NCBI GenBank assembly: GCA_965246745.1
Contig: OZ251980.1
Coordinates: forward strand, 2,418,001-2,482,000
Length of the DNA stretch: 64,000 nucleotides
Source: JANXMY01 sp965246745
Lineage (GTDB): Bacteria > Armatimonadota > Armatimonadia > Armatimonadales > Capsulimonadaceae
Direction: 5' to 3'
In this document: one piece after another, positions 24,126-31,686 of the stretch
Numbering within the stretch: the first letter of the stretch is position 1
Layout of the letters: every line of letters begins with the position of its first letter
Program-made: the position numbers and the translations under genes
Notes under the pieces: generated by a model
Told to the model about the DNA's origin: nothing
Database searches by the model: none
Seen by the model: the letters and a program-made list of their open reading frames with translations, nothing else

Positions 24126-24596
24126 TCAGTGGATGTATCCAAAGCGTCCGAACGTGATGCCGACCTCGCCCCGAACATGGTCAATCCGAAACTCCAGCGG
24201 GTCGGAGTGCGGAACAAGGTAGAAATAACAGTGGCCGGGGGTACTATGGCACCACACTTCGCTCGTCGTCGGATTTCCCGCCAGGCAAAGCAGGCTGCCC
24301 AGCAGCATCGCGCCCGCTGCCCCGGCCCCGGCAGATGCCGCTGCTTTCCGCAGGCGGCGCATTCGCGCCCGCCGCCACGCCCAGACCAATCGCCCGCCTA
24401 CATCTTCGGGCGTGCCGAACTGCAAGACAGCGTTTTGCGCGGCTTCATCCTCGGATTGCCCGCGCTCACGGTTGGCCGTCACTGCGTTCTGTAAATGCTG
24501 ACGTATCTCGCGCAGCTCGTCGGCCCGGCGCTTCGCGGGCAGCGCGGACAGATGGGCGGCGACTTGTTCTAAATAGCCGTCAAGCAGGCTGAGCAT
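24126..24596 (-). CDS. HAAS-domain membrane protein (partner of PadR regulator)
   Basis: The protein has 156 residues. The N-terminal 60 residues (LDGYLEQVAAHLSALPAKRR, ELREIRQHL) match the HAAS/DUF1700-type helical signalling domain, followed by FGTPEDVGGRLV and one transmembrane helix (AGAGAAGAMLLGSLLCLAG). A short extracytoplasmic tail follows. HAAS proteins are usually encoded next to a PadR regulator and may sense through the membrane. The gene overlaps the PadR gene by 17 nt. Confidence 0.75.
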   Translation of the reverse strand: MLSLLDGYLEQVAAHLSALPAKRRADELREIRQHLQNAVTANRERGQSEDEAAQNAVLQFGTPEDVGGRLVWAWRRARMRRLRKAAASAGAGAAGAMLLGSLLCLAGNPTTSEVWCHSTPGHCYFYLVPHSDPLEFRIDHVRGEVGITFGRFGYIH

Positions 24597-24921
24597 GGCC
24601 GGTTCTCCCTAAAATGGTGTGGATGAGCGTCGCGTAGTCGTGCAGCTCTTGGGTGCGCCGGGCGCGTTCCGCTTCCCCGCGCTCGGTCAGGGTGTAGACT
24701 TTGCGGTCTGCGCCTTTGGGCTGCGGCTGCCATTCTCCCGACAAAAAGCCGTCCTGCTCCAAAACGCGCAGGGCCGGGTAGAGTGTCCCTTCTTTCAGGT
24801 GCAAAGCCCCGCCGCTCAGGCGCTCGACGCTGCGGGCGATGGCGTAGCCGTGGCTGGGGCCGCCCGCAAGGACGGCCAGGATCAAGGCGGGCAGGTCGCC
24901 GCTGGCAAGGTCTCGCCGCAT
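24580..24921 (-). CDS. PadR-family transcriptional regulator
   Basis: The protein has 113 residues. The winged helix is plain: LILAVLAGGPSHGYAIARSV, then EGTLYPALRVLEQDGFLSGE and RKVYTLTERGEAE, the PadR signature. GGAGGT lies 6 nt before the ATG with a TATACT box further upstream, so this gene has a conventional leader. It heads a two-gene operon with the HAAS protein and probably represses it. Confidence 0.92.
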   Translation of the reverse strand: MRRDLASGDLPALILAVLAGGPSHGYAIARSVERLSGGALHLKEGTLYPALRVLEQDGFLSGEWQPQPKGADRKVYTLTERGEAERARRTQELHDYATLIHTILGRTGHAQPA

Positions 24922-24982
24922 CAGTTACCTCCGGTTTCTAGGTGCAGTATACCAAGAAAAAAGAGGCATGTCAAGGGGCGGC

Positions 24983-25010
24983 AAAAAAACCGCCGGGCAC
25001 TGCCCGGCGG
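24983..25010 (-). terminator. Intrinsic terminator of the PIN-toxin gene (first of three similar hairpins)
   Basis: CCGCCGGGCA-C-TGCCCGGCGG followed on the minus strand by seven T. Nearly the same hairpin ends the metK remnant (25861-25890) and metK itself (26905-26936). Confidence 0.85.
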
Positions 25011-25027
25011 CGTCTCATCGCGGCGTC

Positions 25028-25447
25028 TTAAGGCCGGCTCCAGTCTTCCCAGGCGACGCCGGGGATCGTCGAAAAGTCTTTAGCGTTGCAAGTGACAACC
25101 GTGAACCCGGCAAGAAGGGCGCTTGCCGCAATTCGGCAGTCGTTCGGACCGACCCGCTTTTGTTTGGCTGTCCAAGACTGATAAAGCTGCTCCGCTTCGT
25201 CTGTATACGGCAGGATTGAAAACGCGGCGAGCGCTTTAATCAGCTCGGCGAGAAAACGGCTTTCTCTGCCGAAAGGTTTGCGCTGTGACCGTAGCGCATT
25301 GATGCGGCCAATCTGACCGCCGACGATTTCCTCTACAACAATCGTGCTGATCCATTGGCCTGCGTCGGGAACAAAGCGGGCACGCCGCAAAATATGAGGG
25401 TTTCTTCGGACAATGCCGTTCACTGTGTCCGTATCAAGTGAAAACAT
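25028..25447 (-). CDS. PIN-domain ribonuclease, VapC-like toxin
   Basis: The protein has 139 residues. It has the PIN pattern: LDTDTVNGIV with the first acidic residue near the start, VVEEIVGGQ, and GPNDCRIAASAL followed by VVTCNAKDF with the C-terminal acidic residues. VapC toxins are Mg-dependent RNases, often cutting tRNA. Its start abuts the stop of the upstream antitoxin-like gene with no gap, the usual toxin-antitoxin arrangement. I infer the toxin role from fold and position. Confidence 0.85.
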   Translation of the reverse strand: MFSLDTDTVNGIVRRNPHILRRARFVPDAGQWISTIVVEEIVGGQIGRINALRSQRKPFGRESRFLAELIKALAAFSILPYTDEAEQLYQSWTAKQKRVGPNDCRIAASALLAGFTVVTCNAKDFSTIPGVAWEDWSRP

Positions 25448-25825
25448 TTATTGCTGTGCTTTCGCCTCTTCCGCCGCTTCTTCAGCACGGAATTGTTCTA
25501 TGCCTTTTCTTTGCTCTTCATGGATATGTTCCATGAGCGCGTCAAGCTCAGGTTCAAATTCCATCAGCCCAAAGAGGCTGTCGAGGGGACCACGCCTGGC
25601 CAGCGGGGGCGTGGAGGAAACAGGGTTCAAGGCAGCGTCCGCTGTGTAAACTAAAGCCGAAACGATAAATTCTTCTACACTCTGCCCCTGCGCCGCTGCC
25701 GCCTGCCGAAGCGCCGCCGCCTGCGCTTCGGCGAGGCGAACCGTAACTTGGGTGGTGACCTCCGCCTGCACGGTCTCCGGCTGCGTCATGTCAAGTTGTG
25801 TGATTTCATGTTCTGCGATAGCCAT
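25448..25825 (-). CDS. Probable antitoxin partner of the PIN toxin
   Basis: The protein has 125 residues starting MAIAEHEITQLD, with GGAGAAC 6 nt upstream. The middle (VRLAEAQAAALRQAAAAQGQ, then SVEEFIVSALV) resembles a ribbon-helix-helix DNA-binding domain, which would let it autorepress. The acidic C-terminal part (FEPELDALMEHIHEEQ) would be the toxin-binding segment. It directly precedes the PIN gene. The repeat of the metK terminator lies 36 nt upstream of the start. Confidence 0.7.
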   Translation of the reverse strand: MAIAEHEITQLDMTQPETVQAEVTTQVTVRLAEAQAAALRQAAAAQGQSVEEFIVSALVYTADAALNPVSSTPPLARRGPLDSLFGLMEFEPELDALMEHIHEEQRKGIEQFRAEEAAEEAKAQQ

Positions 25826-25844
25826 GCGCGTTCTCCTAAACAAA

Positions 25845-25970
25845 GTATACCATGCGGCGCAAAAAACGCCGCCGGGCACTGCCCGGCGGCGTTTTGGATG
25901 CGGTTAAGACGCCAGCTTTTCGGCCTGGTCGGTCTTTTCCCAGCCGAACCCTGGGTGGCCGTTTTTAGCG
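25845..25970. repeat. Direct repeat of metK 3' end and terminator (copy 1)
   Basis: This stretch aligns with 26890-27027 almost throughout, including the hairpin, the TAA and about 60 bases of metK coding sequence, with a 9-bp deletion. On the minus strand 25904-25970 still reads AKNGHPGFGWEKTDQAEKLA-S-stop, the end of metK without GHF. The two copies flank a two-gene segment. Confidence 0.9.
25861..25890 (-). terminator. Terminator hairpin in the duplicated metK tail
   Basis: GCCGCCGGGCA-C-TGCCCGGCGGC with six T following on the minus strand. Confidence 0.8.
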
Positions 25971-25972
25971 GC

Positions 25973-26419
25973 TTATTCCAGAAACCCCAGCCCTTTTATG
26001 TAAACTGCCCGAGCGGCTTTCGCCAGCAGCGTGGCAAGCCGTTCCGCTTCGGTAAAATTTGCGTTCGGAACATCAGGACCGCGCTCCGGCAGTCCTGTGA
26101 TGTTGGCGTGATAAACACGGTCCGCGCCGGTTTGGACAACATCCAATTTTGGAGAAGCGGCCCGGACGGAGCCGACTGGCAGAACGGCAATCAGATGACA
26201 TTTCGGCCAGTCTGTCAGTGTCTGCTTTTCTGTGCGCTTTTTGCGGAGATTGACGGAAAGCCCCTGCGTGTCACGCTTTTCTCCGGTCTCAGGGTGAGGC
26301 TCGCGCCGAAGAAATGCGCCCCGGAGTATTTGCCCCGATATTTTATCCACCGAAGGGGAATTCGTGCCGACTCTGAGAACTTCAGAGTCTTTTGTCAGCG
26401 GCGTTCGAATCGGGGGCAA
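25973..26419 (-). CDS. Uncharacterised protein, second gene of a two-gene segment
   Basis: The frame codes for 148 residues from a TTG at 26417-26419, one base past the upstream stop, with AGAGG 9 nt before it. No ATG fits without reading through the whole upstream gene, so the start is an inference. The protein has ILRGAFLRREPHPETGEKRD, then GLSVNLRKKRTEKQT, and a helical ANFTEAERLATLLAKAARA end. The segment ending LSVN recalls small unknown proteins found next to other unknown pairs, perhaps toxin-antitoxin-like, but I recognise no named family. Confidence 0.5.
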   Translation of the reverse strand: MPPIRTPLTKDSEVLRVGTNSPSVDKISGQILRGAFLRREPHPETGEKRDTQGLSVNLRKKRTEKQTLTDWPKCHLIAVLPVGSVRAASPKLDVVQTGADRVYHANITGLPERGPDVPNANFTEAERLATLLAKAARAVYIKGLGFLE

Positions 26420-26420
26420 G

Positions 26421-26870
26421 TCAAGAAACCTCTGCGGCCGGCGCTTCCAGCCAGCGCAGCCGCCGGCTGAGTTCGCCTGCGCTCGGTGCGTAGTCCGCTC
26501 CGTAGCTCTCACTCTGCTCGTAGTAAAGATAGCTTCGTCCCGAAGCGGACGCCGAAACAACGAGGCGCAGTTCCCGGTCGAGTCGTATCCACTCAATCCG
26601 CAGCCCGCCATCTCCATCCGCCGCGACCGTGCCCAGGGGAACAGCATTGAGAGAAACAGCCGCCGATTCTAAAAAGGCACGTGTGCGAGCGGCTGCATCG
26701 TCGGTAAGAGCGCGAAAATCGTCCTCATCAGCCGCGCCTTGAAGCGCGGTGATCTGTTCCAGCATTTCACTCAGCCCAGCGGTTTGAGCCGGCCTCAGTG
26801 TGATTTCCTCAAACCGAACCCCGTTTAGCCCTACCTGTTTCGGCTTAGTTTGTCCGAGCGTCGAGGCCAT
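26421..26870 (-). CDS. Uncharacterised protein, first gene of a two-gene segment
   Basis: The protein has 149 residues with AGGAG about 8 nt before the ATG and TATAAT upstream, a conventional leader. It starts MASTLGQTKPKQVGLNGVRF and has a C-terminal strand-rich part (GGLRIEWIRLDRELRLVVS, then SYLYYEQSESYGADY). No family is recognised. It is coupled (1-nt gap) to the next gene and both lie between the two copies of the metK 3' end, which suggests they arrived together. Confidence 0.6.
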   Translation of the reverse strand: MASTLGQTKPKQVGLNGVRFEEITLRPAQTAGLSEMLEQITALQGAADEDDFRALTDDAAARTRAFLESAAVSLNAVPLGTVAADGDGGLRIEWIRLDRELRLVVSASASGRSYLYYEQSESYGADYAPSAGELSRRLRWLEAPAAEVS

Positions 26871-26889
26871 AGACTTTCTCCTGGACGTA

Positions 26890-27027
26890 TTATACCACGC
26901 GGCGCAAAAAAGAGCCGCCGGGCACTGCCCGGCGGCGTTTTTGAGTGTGTTTAAGACGCCAGCTTTGCGGCTTGGTCGGTCTTTTCCCAGCCGAACCCTG
27001 GGTGGCCGAAGTGGCCGTTTTTGGCGG
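26890..27027. repeat. Direct repeat of metK 3' end and terminator (copy 2, native)
   Basis: Native metK C-terminus and terminator; partner of 25845-25970. Confidence 0.9.
26905..26936 (-). terminator. Intrinsic terminator of metK
   Basis: The same GCCGCCGGGCA-C-TGCCCGGCGGC hairpin followed by a T-run on the minus strand, 15 nt past the metK stop. Confidence 0.9.
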
Positions 27028-28108
27028 TTTGGGAGTAGATCGGGCGGGTCAAATCGAGAAGCTGAATGATGCCGCGCGGGGTCAAATCGAAGTTCGCCCG
27101 GACCCGGCGGCTGATTTCGGCTTCGGGGATTGTGCTGGTGCCGAATGTGTCTACCAAGACCGATACGGGTTCGGCGACGCCGATGGCGTAGGCTAATTGA
27201 ATCTCGACTTTAGTTGCCAGCCCGGCGGCGACGATGTTTTTGGCGATGAAGCGGGCGGCATACGCGGCCGAGCGGTCTACTTTAGAGGGGTCTTTGCCGG
27301 AGAACGCCCCGCCGCCGTGGCGGGCGTAGCCGCCGTAGGTGTCTACAATGATCTTGCGGCCCGTGACCCCCGTGTCGGCCTGCGGGCCGCCGATGATGAA
27401 GACGCCCGTAGGGTTGACATGGTAGGTGATGTCGTGGGTGACGTACTGGTCGAACTGGGCCAAAACGGGCCGGATAACATGCTCCTGGACCAGCGCCTGT
27501 ACATCGGCCTGCTTCAGCTCGGGGTCGTGCTGAGCGGACAAGACAATCGTGTCAATCGAGACCGGCTTGTCGGTGGCGGGGTCGTAGGCGATGGTCACCT
27601 GGGACTTGGCATCGGGGCGCAGGCCGAGCGAGCTGCTTTTGCGGACGGCGGTGTAGCGGGCCATCAGCGCATGGGCGAGCGTCACAGGCAGCGGCATCAG
27701 CTCGGGGGTTTCGTTCACGGCGAAGCCGAACATCATGCCCTGGTCGCCCGCGCCCTGGGCTTTGTCGCCCTTCGCGCCGGCGTCCACTCCGACGGCAATA
27801 TCGGGGGACTGCTTTTGCAGGGCGACCAGAACGCCGGTGGTGTTGCCGTCGAACCCGTAATCGGTCTTGGTGTACCCGACTTCGTTGATGGCCTGGCGGA
27901 CCACATCGCTGATCTCGACATACCCTTGCGTGGTGACTTCGCCGGCAATCACGGCGAGGCCGCGCGTCAGCAGGGTTTCCACCGCGACCCGGCTTTTAAC
28001 GTCTTGTCGGAGCAGCTCGTCGAGAATAGCATCGCTGATCTGGTCGGCGAGCTTGTCCGGGTGGCCTTCAGAGACGGACTCGGAAGTGAACAATTTGAAA
28101 TCGGGCAT
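26951..28108 (-). CDS. metK: S-adenosylmethionine synthetase
   Basis: The protein has 385 residues, the family's normal length. SVSEGHPDKLADQISDAILD, GAGDQGMMFGFAVNETPE (the GDQG methionine-binding loop), GGYARHGGGAFSGKDPSKVD (phosphate loop) and KVEIQLAYAIG are all intact. It makes S-adenosylmethionine from ATP and methionine. AGGAAG lies 9 nt before the ATG. A SAM-I riboswitch and a sigma-70 promoter upstream show feedback control by its own product. Its 3' end is duplicated at 25845-25970. Confidence 0.97.
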   Translation of the reverse strand: MPDFKLFTSESVSEGHPDKLADQISDAILDELLRQDVKSRVAVETLLTRGLAVIAGEVTTQGYVEISDVVRQAINEVGYTKTDYGFDGNTTGVLVALQKQSPDIAVGVDAGAKGDKAQGAGDQGMMFGFAVNETPELMPLPVTLAHALMARYTAVRKSSSLGLRPDAKSQVTIAYDPATDKPVSIDTIVLSAQHDPELKQADVQALVQEHVIRPVLAQFDQYVTHDITYHVNPTGVFIIGGPQADTGVTGRKIIVDTYGGYARHGGGAFSGKDPSKVDRSAAYAARFIAKNIVAAGLATKVEIQLAYAIGVAEPVSVLVDTFGTSTIPEAEISRRVRANFDLTPRGIIQLLDLTRPIYSQTAKNGHFGHPGFGWEKTDQAAKLAS

Positions 28109-28219
28109 GGGTTTTGCTTCCTTTGGACGGATAGCAGACCGCGGATTAAAAAAAGTAATTCAAGAGAGTCCGAGAGAGGCGAAAGCAGGGGAAAGTGAAC
28201 GTCGTCACGCTGGCTTCTT

Positions 28220-28349
28220 AACTCTTGCGCTGTCACTCTCTCGCCGAGAATGAAGCGCCGGATTTAGCACCTGCCCCGCTCCCATATTGCTCTGGGGCGG
28301 GGTGGTTGTTGTGGTTTCATCGGGCCGTGTCCCTCCACCACTCTTGAGT
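28220..28349 (-). ncRNA. SAM-I riboswitch controlling metK
   Basis: On the minus strand AACTC, AAGAGTGGTGGAGGGAC and CGGCCCGATGAAAC match the 5' half of the S-box core. CAACC and GGTGCTAAATCC match the J3/4 to P4 part. P4 is GCGCTTCATTCTC / GAGAGAGTGACAGCGC and the closing GAGTT pairs with AACTC to make P1. A run of seven T lies at about 28149-28155; a CAAGAG segment at the end of P1 could pair with CTCTTG before it, a possible OFF-state terminator. Binding of S-adenosylmethionine would reduce metK expression. Confidence 0.93.
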
Positions 28350-28413
28350 TTCAATCCTCACCGGCTGTTCTCAGCCGGTGCAAATCGCGCGTCGCTATGG
28401 GTTTGTTGACGCT

Positions 28414-28443
28414 ATGATAGCACGGCGAACACGGGTTTGTCAA
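28414..28443 (-). promoter_or_regulatory. metK promoter
   Basis: TTGACA (28438-28443), an 18-nt spacer, then TATCAT (28414-28419). Transcription would start about 65 nt before the riboswitch; a CACCGGCT/AGCCGGTG hairpin at 28359-28380 lies in between. Confidence 0.75.
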
Positions 28444-28466
28444 CAGGTGTGCTGAGAGCGCAGGGC

Positions 28467-28495
28467 TTGACAAATCGCCGTGCCCGTGCTATTAA
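28467..28495 (+). promoter_or_regulatory. Promoter of the aldo/keto reductase operon
   Basis: TTGACA (28467-28472), a 17-nt spacer, then TATTAA (28490-28495), divergent from the metK promoter. Confidence 0.7.
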
Positions 28496-28527
28496 TTGAC
28501 AGCACTTATCGCACCGCAGGAAACTTT

Positions 28528-29559
28528 ATGACACACACACACGCGGCGCCCTCGGGGCGCGTTGACCCCGCGACGGTTCCGCAAAAAATACTGGGGTCCG
28601 GCGCGGCGATGCCGGCGATTGGGCTGGGAACGTTCGGCTCGGACAACTACACGGCGGCGCAGGTCGCCGACGCCGTCCGGGGCGCGGCGCTTGCCGGCTA
28701 CCGGCATTTTGACTGCGCTTCGGTCTACGGCAACGAAGCGGAAGTCGGCGAGGCGCTGCACGGCGTAATGCAGAGCGGCATCCCGCGCGAGCAGCTTTGG
28801 ATCACGTCGAAAGTCTGGAACGACAAGCACGGCGACGGCGAAGTGATCGCAAGCTGCCGGCAGTCTTTGGCGGACCTCAAATTAGACTATTTAGATTTAT
28901 TTCTGGTCCACTGGCCGTTCCCGAACTCGCACGGCAAGGGCGTAGATGTCCATTCGCGCGACCCGCATGCCCGGCCGTATGTGCACGACGAGTTTATGCG
29001 CGTCTGGCGGCAGATGGAGCAGCTTGCCGACGCCGGGCTGGTCCGGCACATCGGCACGTCCAACATGACCGTGCCGAAGCTGACGCTTCTCCTGCGGGAC
29101 GCCAAAATCAAGCCGGCGGCCAACGAAATGGAGCTGCATCCGCACTTTCAGCAGCCCGAATTGTTTGATTTTGTCACCCGAAACGGCATTGTCCCCATCG
29201 GCTACAGCCCTCTCGGGTCGCCGTCGCGCCCTGAGCGCGACCGGACCCCCGACGACACCGCAGACATCGAAGACCCGGTGATTGTCGAGATTGCGCGGGC
29301 GCACGGGGTCCACCCCGCCGTGGTCTGCATTTTGTGGGCGGTGGGGCGCGGGCAGGTGCCGATCCCCTTCTCGGTGAAGCCCGCGCAGTACCAAGCGACT
29401 TTGCAGGCCGTCGCGAAAGACAAATTGACCGACGCCGAAATGGCGGCGATGGCGACGCTCGACAAAAACAATCGCCTGATCAAAGGCCAGGTCTTTTTGT
29501 GGAAAGACAATCAAAGCTGGGAAGACTTGTGGGATGTGAACGGAGAAATTACGCAATGA
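28528..29559 (+). CDS. Aldo/keto reductase
   Basis: The protein has 343 residues from the ATG at 28528 (AGGAAAC 6 nt upstream). It has the AKR landmarks GTFGSDNYTAAQV, GYRHFDCASVYGNE (catalytic Asp and Tyr), ITSKVWNDKHGD with the lysine, DYLDLFLVHWPFP, and the C-terminal SVKPAQYQATLQA coenzyme loop. Such enzymes reduce aldehydes or ketones with NADPH. It overlaps the zinc dehydrogenase gene by ATGA, so a small oxidoreductase pathway for a sugar or polyol is likely. Confidence 0.94.
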   Translation: MTHTHAAPSGRVDPATVPQKILGSGAAMPAIGLGTFGSDNYTAAQVADAVRGAALAGYRHFDCASVYGNEAEVGEALHGVMQSGIPREQLWITSKVWNDKHGDGEVIASCRQSLADLKLDYLDLFLVHWPFPNSHGKGVDVHSRDPHARPYVHDEFMRVWRQMEQLADAGLVRHIGTSNMTVPKLTLLLRDAKIKPAANEMELHPHFQQPELFDFVTRNGIVPIGYSPLGSPSRPERDRTPDDTADIEDPVIVEIARAHGVHPAVVCILWAVGRGQVPIPFSVKPAQYQATLQAVAKDKLTDAEMAAMATLDKNNRLIKGQVFLWKDNQSWEDLWDVNGEITQ

Positions 29560-30623
29560 CAGGGCAGGCAATGACAGACAGCACAATGACCGGCGTGGTG
29601 CTGCCGGGCAACTCCACGGTGGAGTTTCGCGACGTTCCGGTTCCCGCGCCGGGCCACGGGCAGGTGCTGGTGCGAATGAAAGCGTCGTCTATCTGCGGCT
29701 CGGACATCCGGGCGATCTACCGGGAGCACTTAGGCGTCGGCGACGAAGCCTATCGGGGGGTGATCGCCGGGCATGAGCCGTGCGGGCAGATTGAAGCGGT
29801 CGGGCCGGGCTGCAAAAAGTTCGGGCCGGGCGACCGGGTGGTGCTGTACCATATCAGCGGCTGCGGGGTCTGCGAGGACTGCTCGCAGGGGTATATGATC
29901 TCCTGCCACACGCCCCACCGGGCCGCCTACGGCTGGCAGCGCGACGGCGGCCATGCCGAGTTTCTCTTGGCGGAAGAAAACACCTGTTTGACCCTTCCCG
30001 ACAACTTGACCTATGTGGACGGCGCTTTGGTCGCCTGTGGCTTCGGGACGGCGTGGGAAGCCCTGACCCGCATCAAAGTGGACGGGCGCGACCGGCTGCT
30101 GATTACCGGCCTCGGCCCGGTCGGCCTGGCCGCCGCGATGCTCGGGCGTGCCCTGGGCGCGTCGCAGATTATCGGCGTGGATGTCAGCCCGGACCGGCTG
30201 GCCCTGGCGCAGCAGATGGGCCTGGTGGACGACGCGTTTCCGAGCGACGGCGACGCTTTGGCTAAAATCCAAGCCGCGACGGGCGGCAAAGGCTGCGAGG
30301 CTTCGATAGACTGCTCCGGGGCCGGCTCGGCCCGGACGCTTGCGCTGATGGGCACCCGGCAGTGGGGCCGCTGCGTCTTTGTGGGGGAGGGGAACAGCGT
30401 GACGTTTGACGTGTCCCCGCTGCTGATACACCCGCAGATTACCCTGTACGGCTCCTGGGTCACGTCTATTCCGCATATGGAAGAACTGCTGGAGCGCTTG
30501 TCCCGCTGGGACCTGCACCCCGAGAAAACCGTCACCCATCGGTTTTCGCTGTCCCAGGCCGCCGAAGCGTATGACGTGATGGATAAAGGCCGGTGCGGCA
30601 AAGTCGTCATCGTGACGGACTGA
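29556..30623 (+). CDS. Zinc-dependent alcohol dehydrogenase (threonine/sorbitol dehydrogenase type)
   Basis: The protein has 355 residues if it starts at the ATGA overlap (29556); internal ATGs at 29571 and 29586 are possible. ICGSDIRAIY carries the first zinc ligand, GHEPCGQIEAVG the GHE motif, and GCGVCEDCSQGYMISC the four cysteines of the structural zinc. LLITGLGPVGLAAAMLGRALGA is the NAD-binding Rossmann loop. It probably oxidises a polyol or secondary alcohol. A truncated RHS sequence follows its stop in the same frame. Confidence 0.93.
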   Translation: MTGQAMTDSTMTGVVLPGNSTVEFRDVPVPAPGHGQVLVRMKASSICGSDIRAIYREHLGVGDEAYRGVIAGHEPCGQIEAVGPGCKKFGPGDRVVLYHISGCGVCEDCSQGYMISCHTPHRAAYGWQRDGGHAEFLLAEENTCLTLPDNLTYVDGALVACGFGTAWEALTRIKVDGRDRLLITGLGPVGLAAAMLGRALGASQIIGVDVSPDRLALAQQMGLVDDAFPSDGDALAKIQAATGGKGCEASIDCSGAGSARTLALMGTRQWGRCVFVGEGNSVTFDVSPLLIHPQITLYGSWVTSIPHMEELLERLSRWDLHPEKTVTHRFSLSQAAEAYDVMDKGRCGKVVIVTD

Positions 30624-31119
30624 AAAGCCGGAGCGGAGCGGCAGGGCAGCGGCCTTGTCCTCTGCACCCACCGCTACTACGACCCCGGCACCGGGCGCTG
30701 GCTGACCCGTGACCCGATTGGGTATGCGGGCGGGGTCAATCTGTACGGGTATGTGGTGAATAATCCGGGCAACTACGAAGACGCTGCCGGATACAAAGGC
30801 CAGTATCTCAACGATTGTCTTCCAAACCTCAACTTTGAATTGGGGCTGGCTATAGCGGCATACAAACTATGTATGGCATCCCCTTACCCCTTGCGGATGC
30901 TAGTTTGCCCAAGCGACCCTGACTTGCCCTGCAAAACTTTGTTGCTGGTTTCAGAAAACTCGGCGTACACAGCTTATTACGAGTGTTGGATTTTGGGTCA
31001 AGCACTACCATGAAATTGAACATCTGTTTCAAGCATTCCCATTAGGCATAAATGCGAATGTTCAACTGTCCCGCGAGAAATACCCGCCGATCAAAGTCTT
31101 CGTGATTTGTTGTCCTTAA
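30624..31119 (+). pseudogene. RHS-repeat C-terminal remnant
   Basis: Directly after the dehydrogenase stop, in the same frame, comes LVLCTHRYYDPGTGRWLTRD, then PIGYAGGVNLYGYVVNNPGN: the universal C-terminal end of an RHS core. It runs on with a variable toxin-like tip (GYKGQYLNDCLPNLNFE) to a stop at 31013. The reading continues in another frame (FWVKHYHEIEHLFQAF to FVICCP) to 31119, so there is at least one frameshift. The large RHS core is missing, so only an orphan tip remains, as is common after recombination between rhs loci. Confidence 0.8.
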
Positions 31120-31621
31120 AATAGAAGATTCTTGTGGAACAGTTTGTTTTGCTCCGTGATTGGCAAATATCTCATGTATCAAAAAAGACTGTGAACACTA
31201 TGCCTACAAAAAAACGCTCGTCCAGAGAAACGACCCGTCTAGCGGTATGCGTTATCGGATGTGTATTGTTGCTAATAGTATCGAATGTATTAGTAGAAGA
31301 AGTGCTGACTCTTGGCAGACATCTAACTCATCTCAGCAGCGTCCAGCCAGCCTCAAAATCGAGCAATCTCTCATCTTCTGGGCCGACACCGTTAAATTAG
31401 ACACGAAGTCAGGGACACCAGTGCCTGACCGCCGACGGGCAGAAGGTAGGGGCGCACCTTGTGTTCGCCCCTTTTCTCTTGCCGATCTCCCGCTAACCTC
31501 CCGCCGAATTGCCGGATTTTTTCTCCTTCTTCACGCCTCGCCCCGAGTTGGCACGATTTTTGCTTGTACTTCTTTCAACGCCGCTGCCGCCGGCGTTTCT
31601 TCCCGCATCTTTATATAAACA
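31120..31621. other. Gap with no confident gene
   Basis: The base composition is lower in GC than the neighbours. Short frames exist: one with a hydrophobic LAVCVIGCVLLLIVSNVLVE stretch and a GTG start near 31134, and an overlapping one reading CIKKDCEHYAYKKTLVQRND. They contradict each other and lack ribosome sites, so I take the region as RHS-tip or immunity-gene debris. Confidence 0.5.
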
Positions 31622-31650
31622 TTGCGAAATCGCAAATTCTGTGTTATATT
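31622..31650 (+). promoter_or_regulatory. Promoter of the exopolysaccharide operon with overlapping palindrome
   Basis: TTGCGA (31622-31627), exactly 17 nt, then TATATT (31645-31650). The palindrome TTGCGA-AA-TCGCAA covers the -35 box and could be an operator. Confidence 0.65.
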
Positions 31651-31686
31651 GAAATGGGAGCTTAGGGAAGGAACACGCACGCTACG

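Noticed and set aside
27197..28198. 333-residue plus-strand frame
   Set aside because: Antisense of metK, whose identity is certain.
31134..31400. Small membrane protein candidate with one hydrophobic stretch
   Set aside because: No ribosome site, competing overlapping frame, and the area looks like RHS debris; kept only as a gap description.
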